Shown here piece after piece: positions 53,762 to 61,706 of a DNA stretch of 64,000 nucleotides. This stretch comes from Terriglobia bacterium (GTDB taxonomy: Bacteria > Acidobacteriota > Terriglobia > Terriglobales > Acidobacteriaceae), in assembly GCA_020073185.1 (NCBI GenBank), contig JAIQFT010000028.1, positions 1-64,000 of the forward strand, given 5' to 3'. The translations under genes and the position numbers were made by a program. The notes under the pieces were generated by a model. That model worked only from the letters and a program-made list of their open reading frames with translations. It searched no databases and was not told where the DNA came from. The number at the start of each line of letters is the position of its first letter. The first letter of the stretch is position 1.

Positions 53762-54542
53762 CAAGCCGTTCATCCCGGTGGATTGCGGTTCCCTGGTTCC
53801 CACGCTGATCGAAAGCGAACTCTTCGGGTACGTGCGCGGCGCCTTCACCGGCGCGGTGCGAGCCAAGGAAGGACTACTCGCCATCGCCCAGGGTGGCACT
53901 ATCTTCCTCGATGAGATCGGCGAATTGACCGTCGACTTCCAGGCCAAACTGCTGCGCTCCATCCAGGAGAAGGAAATCCGGCCGGTGGGCAGCACCAAGC
54001 GCGTCCCCATCAACGTGCGCATCCTGGCCGCCACCAATCGCGAGCTCGAGGCGGCCGTTGCCGACGGCACCTTCCGCCGCGATCTTTACTTCCGCCTCAA
54101 CGTGCTCAGCCTGAAGATTCCGCCCCTGCGTGACCGCAAGCAGGACATCCCGCTGCTGGCGGAGCACTTCCTGGAGAGGCTGTCGCGCGCCACCGGCTCG
54201 CAGCGCACTTTGAGCGAGGAGGCGCTGAACCTCATGATGGGTTACGACTGGCCGGGCAACGTGCGCGAGCTGGAAAATTGCCTGGAGCGCGCCTGTGCCC
54301 TCAGCTCCGGCCCCCACATCCAGACCTCCGACCTGCCCTCGCCCATCCAGAATGCCAATCACCCCATGCCGCCGGAAGCCACCGGCGCGGGCAAGATAGT
54401 GTCCATCGCTGAACTGGAGCGGGAAGCCATTCTGCGCACCATTGAACAGCTCAAGGGCGACAAGCTGCTGGCCGCCCGCCTGCTCGGCATCGGCAAGACC
54501 ACCTTGTATCGCAAGCTCAAGGAGTACGCGGTTGAGGACTAG
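53634..54542 (+). pseudogene. NtrC-type regulator, AAA+ and HTH part (frameshifted gene, 3' portion)
   Basis: From an ATG at 53634 the frame reads EKLYRIIAKAAQSTHPVLIM, then Walker A GESGTGKE, intact GAFTGA (YVRGAFTGAVRAKEG), FLDEIGEL and DWPGNVRELEN. A Fis-type HTH (LLGIGKTTLYRKLKEY) ends it. Nothing is missing in this half, about 302 aa. If it is translated alone it would resemble a receiver-less activator like the one at 37433. A weak GGAG lies about 12 nt upstream of the ATG. Whether it is expressed is open. A terminator follows. Confidence 0.8.
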
Positions 54543-54557
54543 TTCATCAGCGGCGCA

Positions 54558-54586
54558 CCCGGCCGAAATCCGGCCGGGCTTTTCTT
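54558..54586 (+). terminator. rho-independent terminator of the regulator
   Basis: Stem CCCGGCC/GGCCGGG with a 7-nt loop, followed by CTTTTCTTT. Confidence 0.85.
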
Positions 54587-54744
54587 TCGTGCCGGGACAT
54601 GTCGGCAAACTTGGCATTGCGCTTGGCTCCTTCCCGATTCCCTCTTCAGGCTCCCATTACGGGAAGTAACGATGACGCCAAGTAGCGCAATCTGATGCGT
54701 TTTCAGTTGCACCGCGATGGCATACGAAGTGCAATTACCAGCGC

Positions 54745-55233
54745 ATGATTCTTCTGATCACTACTTCCGCCCGCGGCCAGGAGTGCGCCACCGCGCTATT
54801 GGCCGCTACTCGCATCAAGACTGAAGTCGCGCGTGACGTTCGTACCGCGCTGGTCCGTCTGCGCGAGCAGGAATTCGCCGCCGTAGTCATCGACGAGAGC
54901 CTGCTCGAGCCCAGCCCCAAGACGATTGACATGCTGGTCAAACATGTCGGAAGAGCGGTGCCCATCTTCGTGAATCTCGCGCTCAGCCGCATGGAACGCG
55001 TGGTTCGCGATGTCCAGGCCGCCCTCCGCCGTGCGGAACAGGAACGCAGCCTCGCCCGGCACGCCGCCGAGGCCGACTTGCGCAGCCAGTTGCGAGGCGA
55101 ACTGACCGGCATCCTGCTTGGGACACAACAGGCGCTCGAGACGCCTGCGCTGCCTTCCGCGGCCGAAGCCAAGCTCAAGTCGGTTTACGAGATGGCAGAC
55201 AAGATTCGCTCGCGTCTCGGAGTTGTCAACTAG
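54745..55233 (+). CDS. pseudo-receiver protein with HisKA-like helices lacking His
   Basis: A 162-aa protein. The first 110 residues have the receiver-like beta/alpha order (ILLITTSARGQECA, FAAVVIDESLLEP) but no acidic pair at the first strand, so phosphorylation is doubtful. The C-terminal part (LRSQLRGELTGILLGTQQAL and KLKSVYEMADKIRSRL) looks like HisKA dimerisation helices without the phosphorylated His. It follows the hybrid kinase and split regulator and may be an adaptor of the same pathway. This is inference. Confidence 0.7.
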   Translation: MILLITTSARGQECATALLAATRIKTEVARDVRTALVRLREQEFAAVVIDESLLEPSPKTIDMLVKHVGRAVPIFVNLALSRMERVVRDVQAALRRAEQERSLARHAAEADLRSQLRGELTGILLGTQQALETPALPSAAEAKLKSVYEMADKIRSRLGVVN

Positions 55234-55245
55234 CTAGTCTATTGC

Positions 55246-55273
55246 CGGGACCGCATTCTTCCGTGCGGTCCCG
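55246..55273. terminator. hairpin after the pseudo-receiver gene
   Basis: A 10-bp stem, CGGGACCGCA/TGCGGTCCCG, with an 8-nt loop follows the stop codon. No T-run is present, so rho-independent termination is uncertain. Confidence 0.5.
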
Positions 55274-55761
55274 ATGCTCCCCTCAGAACTGGCGGGCCAC
55301 ATTCGCGGACCCTAGCTATCCCATTGCAACCAATCACCTTGCTTCCTGCTGCGACGAGGCATCCCGATGCTTCCGACGATCTTCTGTCGACGAGACCCTG
55401 TTCCATGAGCGTGCTTCACCCCCCGCCTGCCCGCTGTTCGCCCGCGATAACGTAGGGAAAATGAGAAGTAATGGGGTGTTCACACCATGGTCTGGAATCC
55501 CGAATTGGTACGCCAGGGGAGAACTGCCCAGTCTGGAACCAGGGAATTCTCGACTCCCAGGATTTCCCCTGCATGGACTTCATCGAGAGCTCCTCCAGTG
55601 ACCCTAGCGCTTGGTGCATCCCGAACCGTACTACAACCTAGGCCATGCGGCGGACCTCCGGCATGGACATGAAAGCGCACCCGGAAGTTCTGCGCCGCGT
55701 AGACTTTTCTCAGTGTCCGGCGCCGCCTTCCCGTCATCTATTACAGCCTAGGAGGGAAATC
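55274..55761. other. intergenic region without recognised gene
   Basis: About 490 bp. Open frames on both strands here show no domain or signal peptide. Small imperfect inverted repeats occur near 55475-55575 (GGTGTTCACACC and others). No promoter of convincing quality was found for the CDGSH gene downstream. Confidence 0.4.
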
Positions 55762-56031
55762 ATGGCGGATGTGAAGATCACGGCAAGAAAAAACGGACCG
55801 TTTCGCGTGGAGGCGCCCGAGGGATCGGTGACCCTGACCGATGCCGACGGCAATGAATACAACTTGGCCGGCAGGACGGCGTTCTCGCTTTGCCGCTGTG
55901 GCGGGTCGGTGAATAAGCCCTTTTGCGACGGCACCCATGCCAAGATCGCCTTCCAGGCCGCCGAAGCCGCCGTCAAATCCGCCGATAGTGCGGCAAATAA
56001 TCCCCCCGCCGGCGGCCCCACGAAGAGATGA
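55762..56031 (+). CDS. CDGSH iron-sulfur protein
   Basis: An 89-aa protein with one CDGSH motif, CRCGGSVNKPFCDGTH (Cys44, Cys46, Cys55, His59), which binds a 2Fe-2S cluster through three Cys and one His. An Ala-rich tail follows. Such proteins act in electron or cluster transfer. TAGGAGGGAA provides a strong ribosome binding site. Its stop overlaps the ATG of the DinB gene (ATGA), so both are translated together. Confidence 0.93.
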   Translation: MADVKITARKNGPFRVEAPEGSVTLTDADGNEYNLAGRTAFSLCRCGGSVNKPFCDGTHAKIAFQAAEAAVKSADSAANNPPAGGPTKR

Positions 56032-56528
56032 ACCCTGAGCCTCTGATCCACATGCAGACTTGGGACCGATTTGCCGCCGTACTCGCCGTCGCCGGCCAAC
56101 GCCTGAGCGCGTTGTCGTCAACCACTGCCGCCGCCCGTCCTATGCCCGACGCGTGGTCGAAGAAACAAGAGCTCGGCCACCTTGTTGACTCTGCGGTCAA
56201 CAATTACGTGCGCATCATTCGCGTGCAACGCGAATCCGCGCCCGCGCTTCCCGGCTACGAGCAGGATGCCTGGGTCGAGCGCCAGGGCTATGACGATCGC
56301 GATTGGATGGAATTAGTTGCGCTGTGGAAGGCTTTAAACCAGCACATGCTGGCGGCCGCGCGCCGGATTCCCGCCTCATCGCTGGCCCGCACCTGCACCA
56401 TCGCCGGCGGAGACTCCGTCACGCTGGGATTCTTGATTGAGGATTACGTGGACCACATGGTCCATCACCTGCAGCACATCGGCATCGCACTGAGCGAATT
56501 CCGCCGCCCTGAATCCGCCTACGCGTGA
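56028..56528 (+). CDS. DinB family protein
   Basis: A 166-aa four-helix protein of the DinB/YfiT-like family. Metal-ligand candidates are His51 in ELGHLVDSAVNNY and the C-terminal HMVHHLQH cluster. Many members are thiol-dependent transferases (bacillithiol, mycothiol) or hydrolases; the reaction here is unknown. The ATG overlaps the stop of the CDGSH gene as ATGA. Spacer repeat P follows the stop codon. Confidence 0.88.
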   Translation: MNPEPLIHMQTWDRFAAVLAVAGQRLSALSSTTAAARPMPDAWSKKQELGHLVDSAVNNYVRIIRVQRESAPALPGYEQDAWVERQGYDDRDWMELVALWKALNQHMLAAARRIPASSLARTCTIAGGDSVTLGFLIEDYVDHMVHHLQHIGIALSEFRRPESAYA

Positions 56529-56532
56529 GCTG

Positions 56533-56553
56533 AAAACTAGAAACTGGAAACTG
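56533..56553. repeat. spacer repeat P (AAACTAGAAACTGG)
   Basis: AAAACTAGAAACTGGAAACTG lies between the convergent DinB and 56556 genes. The unit is the same as in repeat C at 5527-5549. Confidence 0.7.
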
Positions 56554-56555
56554 TT

Positions 56556-56807
56556 TCACTCCGCCGCGCTTTTCAGCTTCAACCGGCTCTTGTTTTCTTC
56601 CAGAAACTCTTTCAGTTTGTCCGCCGCCTCCAGCAGCCGTGTCCACTGCTCGTAATACAGTGTCACTGGAAACCGCCCCATCCCGTAAACGCTCACCGCG
56701 CCCTTTTCGCTGACGCGGAATTCCAGTGGGCCGCTGCGCTTGCGCGCCGCTTGTTTCTCCAGTGCCTCCACCTTCGCCTTCAACTCCTCATAACTTGGTT
56801 CTGCCAT
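56556..56807 (-). CDS. small helical protein of unknown function
   Basis: An 83-aa protein. An N-terminal coiled-coil-like helix (SYEELKAKVEALEKQAARK) is followed by a short beta hairpin-like segment (GPLEFRVSEKGAVSVYGMGRFPV) and a C-terminal helix (WTRLLEAADKLKEFLEENKS). No family is recognised by me. GGAGAGGGGAAG before the ATG is a strong ribosome binding site. A longer frame extends to 56918 but is less likely. Confidence 0.75.
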   Translation of the reverse strand: MAEPSYEELKAKVEALEKQAARKRSGPLEFRVSEKGAVSVYGMGRFPVTLYYEQWTRLLEAADKLKEFLEENKSRLKLKSAAE

Positions 56808-56883
56808 GCTTCCCCTCTCCAAAATGAGATTAGTTCGCACGCGCCAGATACGCAATACCGTACACGAGAGTTTGTCGCCTCGT

Positions 56884-56965
56884 GTCCCGTAAGGGACGGG
56901 ATGAGAATAGCGCGGCACTTTAAGTGCCGGGAGAATTGTCGGGGAGTTTTCAGTCCTGTAGGGAC
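56884..56965. repeat. cluster of short palindromes
   Basis: Three palindromes occur in 82 bp: GTCCCGTAAGGGAC (56884-56897), GGCACTTTAAGTGCC (56914-56928) and GTCCTGTAGGGAC (56953-56965). The first and third are variants of one element. They may be REP-like dispersed elements. Confidence 0.55.
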
Positions 56966-56979
56966 GGCTGGCTGGTGTG

Positions 56980-58221
56980 TCAGTGAATGGTCTTCGTCTT
57001 CCTGCTCATGTAGTCCATCAGCAAGTACTGCCCCAGCGTATAGGGCGTCGTGAAGTACGCTTTTCCGCGGCACATCTCGGTGACTTTCTGCACGAACTGC
57101 ACCAGCCCATAATCGCTGGCCAGCATGAAGGTGTTGATCAGAATCCCCGCGCGCTTGCACTTGGACACTTCCTCCAGCGTCTGGCTCACCACCAACGGGT
57201 CCAGCCCGAAGGCGTTCTTGTAGATTCGCCCGTCCTCCAGGGTCAGCGCCGAAGGTTTGCCGTCGGTGATCATCACGATCTGCTTCATGTCCTTGCGCTG
57301 CCGCGCCAGCAGGCGCTGCGCCAGCCGCAAGCCCTCGCGCGTATTGGTGTAGTACGGCCCGACCTTGACCCGCGCCAGTTGCGACAGCGGCACTTCTTCC
57401 GCCGAATCGTGAAACAGGATCAGCGCCAGCGAATCGCCCGGATACTGCGTGCGGATCAGGTGCGACAGCGCCATCGCCACTTTCTTCGCCGGCGTGAAGC
57501 GGTCCTCGCCGTACAGGATCATCGAGTGCGAACAGTCCAGCATCAGCACCGTCGCGCACGACGACTGGTACTCGCACTGATGCACCTGCAGATCGCTGTA
57601 CTCCAGGTTCAGCGGTACCTGCGCTCCTTCGCGCTGGATCGCCGACGACAGCGTTGCCGTGATGTCCAGGTTCAGCGTGTCGCCGAACTCGTACGTTTTT
57701 GCCGCGCCGCTTGCCTCCACGCCGGTAGCCAGGTCGCGCGTGTCGTGCCGCCCGAAGCTGGATTTGCCCAGCGACCCGAGCAGGTCGCGCAAGGTGCGGT
57801 AGCCCAGAAAATCCAAACTCTTGTCGGTGATCTCGAATTTTGTCTGCGCCTGGTTTTGCCCCACCTGCCCGCCCACCGACGACTGCTTCGACGGGTCCTG
57901 CGGCGGCTGGTCAACGGAAATGAACCCTTCCTCCTGCATGCGCTCGATCAGCTTCTCGATCAACTCGTCCAGCTTGCCTTCCATCTGCATCTGCTGGAGC
58001 TGTTCCTGCAGTTCGTCCATCATCTCGCTGTTCATCAGCGCGTTTTCGATGGCGCGGCGCAGCTCTTCCAGCGTCTGCTCCGGGTCGCGCATTTCCATGA
58101 AGCCGTAAGAATTCTGAAACCCGCTCTGCAGCAGGTAATCCGACAGCGCGCTGAGCAGGTCTTCCATGCTCATCTCGCCCGCCGGATCCGGCACGTACTT
58201 GGCGTAGGTAACGCGCTTCAT
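56980..58221 (-). CDS. VWA domain protein
   Basis: A 413-aa protein. The N-terminal half is helical and Glu/Gln/Met-rich (about 70-105). The C-terminal VWA domain has the MIDAS motif DCSHSM, with later TDG as further metal ligand. VWA proteins of this type work with MoxR/magnesium-chelatase-like ATPases, and such an ATPase is encoded two genes upstream in the same direction. The ATG overlaps the stop of the membrane protein (ATGA). Function is probably assembly or remodelling of a protein complex. Confidence 0.88.
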   Translation of the reverse strand: MKRVTYAKYVPDPAGEMSMEDLLSALSDYLLQSGFQNSYGFMEMRDPEQTLEELRRAIENALMNSEMMDELQEQLQQMQMEGKLDELIEKLIERMQEEGFISVDQPPQDPSKQSSVGGQVGQNQAQTKFEITDKSLDFLGYRTLRDLLGSLGKSSFGRHDTRDLATGVEASGAAKTYEFGDTLNLDITATLSSAIQREGAQVPLNLEYSDLQVHQCEYQSSCATVLMLDCSHSMILYGEDRFTPAKKVAMALSHLIRTQYPGDSLALILFHDSAEEVPLSQLARVKVGPYYTNTREGLRLAQRLLARQRKDMKQIVMITDGKPSALTLEDGRIYKNAFGLDPLVVSQTLEEVSKCKRAGILINTFMLASDYGLVQFVQKVTEMCRGKAYFTTPYTLGQYLLMDYMSRKTKTIH

Positions 58222-58643
58222 CGGCCCTGTTCCGAGCCACCCGCGATCGCGCTGCAGCTGCCGTTTCTCGAAGCTCTCGCCCAATTCCGCGCCGTGGAGA
58301 GACTCCAGATCGCGGCCAGCAAATATGCCGCGGCCATCCCGGTTACCGCTCCGTCGTAATCCTTCCACGTCTCTACGCTCAGACAGATCGCCCACGTGGC
58401 GGATAACACCGCAACCAGATATGCGCCGGTGAGCCGTCGTCGCATCAGCAGCCATAGCCCGGCAATCCCGCATACCGCCAGCGGTACCGACGCAAGCAGT
58501 GCCCGCGCTCCCATGAGTTGCACAATTCCCAACCCAAGGTGCAGTTTCGGATCGCGTAACGCAATCGCCGACGTGAAGGCCATTAACAATGTCCCCAGCG
58601 CGACCCACACCAACACCGCCCAGTAAACAATTCGTTCCACCAT
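58218..58643 (-). CDS. small integral membrane protein
   Basis: A 141-aa protein with four hydrophobic helices ([55 protein letters not shown] and [17 protein letters not shown]). No family is recognised by me. It sits 2 nt after the MoxR-like ATPase gene and overlaps the VWA gene, so it is part of one operon and may anchor the complex in the membrane. The ATG at 58643 fits the first helix. Confidence 0.75.
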   Translation of the reverse strand: MVERIVYWAVLVWVALGTLLMAFTSAIALRDPKLHLGLGIVQLMGARALLASVPLAVCGIAGLWLLMRRRLTGAYLVAVLSATWAICLSVETWKDYDGAVTGMAAAYLLAAIWSLSTARNWARASRNGSCSAIAGGSEQGR

Positions 58644-58645
58644 GG

Positions 58646-60136
58646 CTAATTAAACGGCCTTCTCGACCGGAACGGCGGCTCTTCGCCTCGCATTCCGCTC
58701 GCCTCCGCTCGGCGCGGTTGCTTTTCGCCGGCGGTAAACAAACGCTCCTCGTTGCGCCCGATGCGCTTGTGCGCGTACAGGCCCTCCAGCAGAAACTCGG
58801 CTGCCGAAACCTGCACTTCCGCCGCGTCGCGCGCTTTTACCCCCAACGCGCTCAGCTTCTCGAGCAATCCCTGAATGCCTTTGATCTCCTCCAGCAACTT
58901 GGCTGCCGGCGTTCCGTCCTGGAGCTTGATATTCCCACCGAGATCGAACCACTGCACGATCTGCTGCATGTTCGCCCCGTGGAAATACTCGTCGTAAGTT
59001 TTCGCGATGGCCATGCGGATCAACTCGCGGCCCACGTTGTCGGCGCCCTTGACCTCGCCCTCGTACTCCAATTCCAGCTTGCCGGTGATCGCCGGCATGG
59101 CGGCGTAGATGTCGCCGATCCGCGGCACCACCGTCTCTTCGCCGTGCAGAATCGCCCGCCGCTCGGCGTTCGAGATCACGTTCTCCAGGCAGGTAATCGG
59201 CAGCCGCTGGCTGACTCCGCTGCGCTTGTCGATTTTCTTGTCCTCGCGCGCCGCAAACGCAATCTGTTCGATCACCTCGCGAACGTACTTCGGCACCTGC
59301 AGCTTGTAGCCGTCGCGCTGCGCCCACGCCTCCTGCGACGTGATCGCGATCCCTTCCTCCACCGTCGCCGGGTAATGCGTCCGAATCTCCGACCCGATGC
59401 GGTCTTTCAGCGGCGTGATGATCTTGCCCCGTGCCGTGTAGTCCTCCGGATTGGCGCTGAAGACGAGCGCGACGTCCAGCGGCAGCCGGATCGGGTAGCC
59501 CTTAATCTGCACGTCGCCTTCCTGCATGATGTTGAACAACCCGACCTGGATCTTTCCCGCGAGATCGGGCAATTCGTTAATCGCGAAAATGCCGCGGTTG
59601 GCCCGCGGCAACAGCCCGTAGTGCACCGTCAGCTCGCTCGACAACTCGTGCCCGCCCCGGGCCGCCTTGATCGGATCGATGTCGCCGATCAGGTCCGCGA
59701 TGGTGACATCCGGGGTCGCCAGCTTCTCGACATAGCGTTCCTCGGGCGCCAGCCACGCGATCGGCGTCTCCTCGCCCTCGTCGGCAATCAGTTCGCGGCA
59801 GCGCCGGCAGATCGGCGCGTACGGATTGTCGTGGACCTCGCAACCGGAAACGTATGGCATGTGCGTGTCCAACAGGGAAGTCAGCGCGCGCAAAATCCGG
59901 CTCTTGGCCTGCCCGCGCAATCCGAGCAGAATGAAATTGTGCCGCGACAGAATCGCGTTCACGATCTGCGGGACCACCGTATCGTCGTAGCCCACGATGC
60001 CGGGGAACATCGCCTCGCCCTGGCGCAGCTTGGCAATCAGGTTTTCGCGCAGTTCATCTTTCACGCGTCGGCTGTGCAGGCGCGGTTCGGAAAACGGCGA
60101 CTGGCGGAGCTGTCCAAGCGTCCGGGGAAGATTCAT
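58646..60136 (-). CDS. MoxR/magnesium-chelatase-like AAA+ ATPase
   Basis: A 496-aa AAA+ protein with Walker A GLRGQAKS (72-79; Gln and Ala replace the usual residues), AINELPDL in place of Walker B and the [22 protein letters not shown] sensor segment. An insertion near 99-113 reads [15 protein letters not shown], with Cys99, His102, Cys110 and Cys113 as a possible zinc site. It likely acts with the VWA protein and membrane protein of the same operon. The start ATG at 60136 is chosen by the N-terminal fit ([12 protein letters not shown]); its ribosome binding site is weak. Confidence 0.9.
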   Translation of the reverse strand: MNLPRTLGQLRQSPFSEPRLHSRRVKDELRENLIAKLRQGEAMFPGIVGYDDTVVPQIVNAILSRHNFILLGLRGQAKSRILRALTSLLDTHMPYVSGCEVHDNPYAPICRRCRELIADEGEETPIAWLAPEERYVEKLATPDVTIADLIGDIDPIKAARGGHELSSELTVHYGLLPRANRGIFAINELPDLAGKIQVGLFNIMQEGDVQIKGYPIRLPLDVALVFSANPEDYTARGKIITPLKDRIGSEIRTHYPATVEEGIAITSQEAWAQRDGYKLQVPKYVREVIEQIAFAAREDKKIDKRSGVSQRLPITCLENVISNAERRAILHGEETVVPRIGDIYAAMPAITGKLELEYEGEVKGADNVGRELIRMAIAKTYDEYFHGANMQQIVQWFDLGGNIKLQDGTPAAKLLEEIKGIQGLLEKLSALGVKARDAAEVQVSAAEFLLEGLYAHKRIGRNEERLFTAGEKQPRRAEASGMRGEEPPFRSRRPFN

Positions 60137-60293
60137 TGCTTTTGGGAACCTCTCTGTGGGAACACCCCTCACCTGCGGTGATTATACGCCCGCGGCATCA
60201 CACGCTTATGTGATGCCGGAACCGCGCTCCGGATGCGGGATTCAGGGGTCCTCGCTCTGAGAGTGGTGGAGCGCGACCGTGAGCCCGCCTCCT

Positions 60294-61631
60294 TCACTCC
60301 TCCGGTGGGGTTCGCAGCACCGACGCTTGGTGGATCCCGTTGGCGATCTCCGGCAAGATGCCCAGCTCTCTGTAAATCGGCCGCACCTCGCTCCGCACGT
60401 CCTCCAGATGCAACCCGAACCACGCCGCTCCCGCCACGCAGCACACCCCGCTGATCAGCAGCGTCCTCGGTGCCCCCATTCTCGCCGCTACGCTTCCCGC
60501 CAGCAGGCTACCGAACGGCGTCATGCCCACGATCGCCATCGAGAAGTAGCTCATCACCCGGCCGCGCTTCTCTTCATCCACGATCGTCTGCAGAATGGTG
60601 TTGCTAGCCGCCATCTGCTGCATCATGCCCATTCCGGTTACAACCATCAGTGCCAGCGACAGCCACATCCGGCGCGATTGCGAGAACGTGATCAGGCCGA
60701 TTCCGAACAGTGCCGCCGACGCCGTCACCACCCGACCCAGCCCCACCACTGTCCTGCGCGACGCCAGGTGGACCGCGCCCGTTAGCGCGCCCACTCCCGA
60801 CGCCGCCATCAGGAACCCAAGCGTGTGCGGCCCTCCTCGGAGAATGCTGCCCGCAAAAATCGGCATCAGCACCGTGTACGGCATTCCCACCAGGCTCACC
60901 AGCGCCAGCAGCACCAGAATCGCCCGGATCGCCACCGACCCCGACACGTAAGCCCACCCTTCCTTGAGCTCGGCCAGCATGTTGGTTCGGGCGCGGCGTG
61001 GCTCCTGCCGTCGCAGACGCATCAGCAGCAGGGAGGCGATCACCGCCAGGTAGCTGAACCCGTCAATCAGGAAACAGTAGCCTTCTCCGAACACAGCGAT
61101 CACCACGCCCGCCAGTGACGGCCCGATCAACCGCGCCATGTTCACCATCGACGAGTTCAGCGCGATGGCATTGCTCAGGTCCTCGCGCTCTTCCACCATT
61201 TCCACGACGAAAGCCTGGCGCGCGGGCATGTCGAAGGCGTTGATCAGTCCCTGGAATGCGCTCAGCCACACAATGTTCCAGATGGTGATGCGGTGCGTCA
61301 GCGCTAGCACTGCCAACGCGAACGATTGCAACATGGCCAGGATCTGGGTCACCACCAGCACGCGGTGGCGGTCCAGTCGGTCCACCCACACGCCGGCAAA
61401 GGGCGCGAGCAGGAAAGTCGGAATCTGTCCCGCGAATCCGACCACCCCCAGCAACAGCGCGGAGCCGGTCAGGCGGTACACCAGCCAACTGGTCGCGATT
61501 CGCGTCATCCACGTGCCGATCAGCGACACGCTTTGTCCGCCGAAGAACAGCCGGTAATTGCGATGGCGCAGCGCGCGCACCGCGAACATCCATCTGGCTT
61601 CGGAATTTTGCGATTCGACGGGCGGCGCCAT
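60294..61631 (-). CDS. MFS transporter (EntS-like)
   Basis: A 445-aa major facilitator protein with about 12 hydrophobic segments, of the MFS_3/EntS-like group. Features are ALRHRNYRLFFGGQSVSLIGTWM in the first helix, the WVDRLDRHRVLVV loop (motif A-like), and PARQAFVVEMV. It is probably an exporter; the substrate cannot be inferred. The ATG at 61631 is a good fit; in-frame codons further upstream to 61703 are possible. It is separate from the MoxR operon by about 160 bp. Confidence 0.9.
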   Translation of the reverse strand: MAPPVESQNSEARWMFAVRALRHRNYRLFFGGQSVSLIGTWMTRIATSWLVYRLTGSALLLGVVGFAGQIPTFLLAPFAGVWVDRLDRHRVLVVTQILAMLQSFALAVLALTHRITIWNIVWLSAFQGLINAFDMPARQAFVVEMVEEREDLSNAIALNSSMVNMARLIGPSLAGVVIAVFGEGYCFLIDGFSYLAVIASLLLMRLRRQEPRRARTNMLAELKEGWAYVSGSVAIRAILVLLALVSLVGMPYTVLMPIFAGSILRGGPHTLGFLMAASGVGALTGAVHLASRRTVVGLGRVVTASAALFGIGLITFSQSRRMWLSLALMVVTGMGMMQQMAASNTILQTIVDEEKRGRVMSYFSMAIVGMTPFGSLLAGSVAARMGAPRTLLISGVCCVAGAAWFGLHLEDVRSEVRPIYRELGILPEIANGIHQASVLRTPPEE

Positions 61632-61706
61632 CCGCTTTACTAAGATGCTCGTGCCGGTCCGCTGGCCGAAGAGAATGCGCGCGGAAACCTGTGCCGCGCG
61701 CAAGAT

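Noticed and set aside
55242-55601. Open frame of 119 codons between the pseudo-receiver and CDGSH genes
   Set aside because: No ribosome binding site, domain, or protein-like composition; the opposite strand is equally open.
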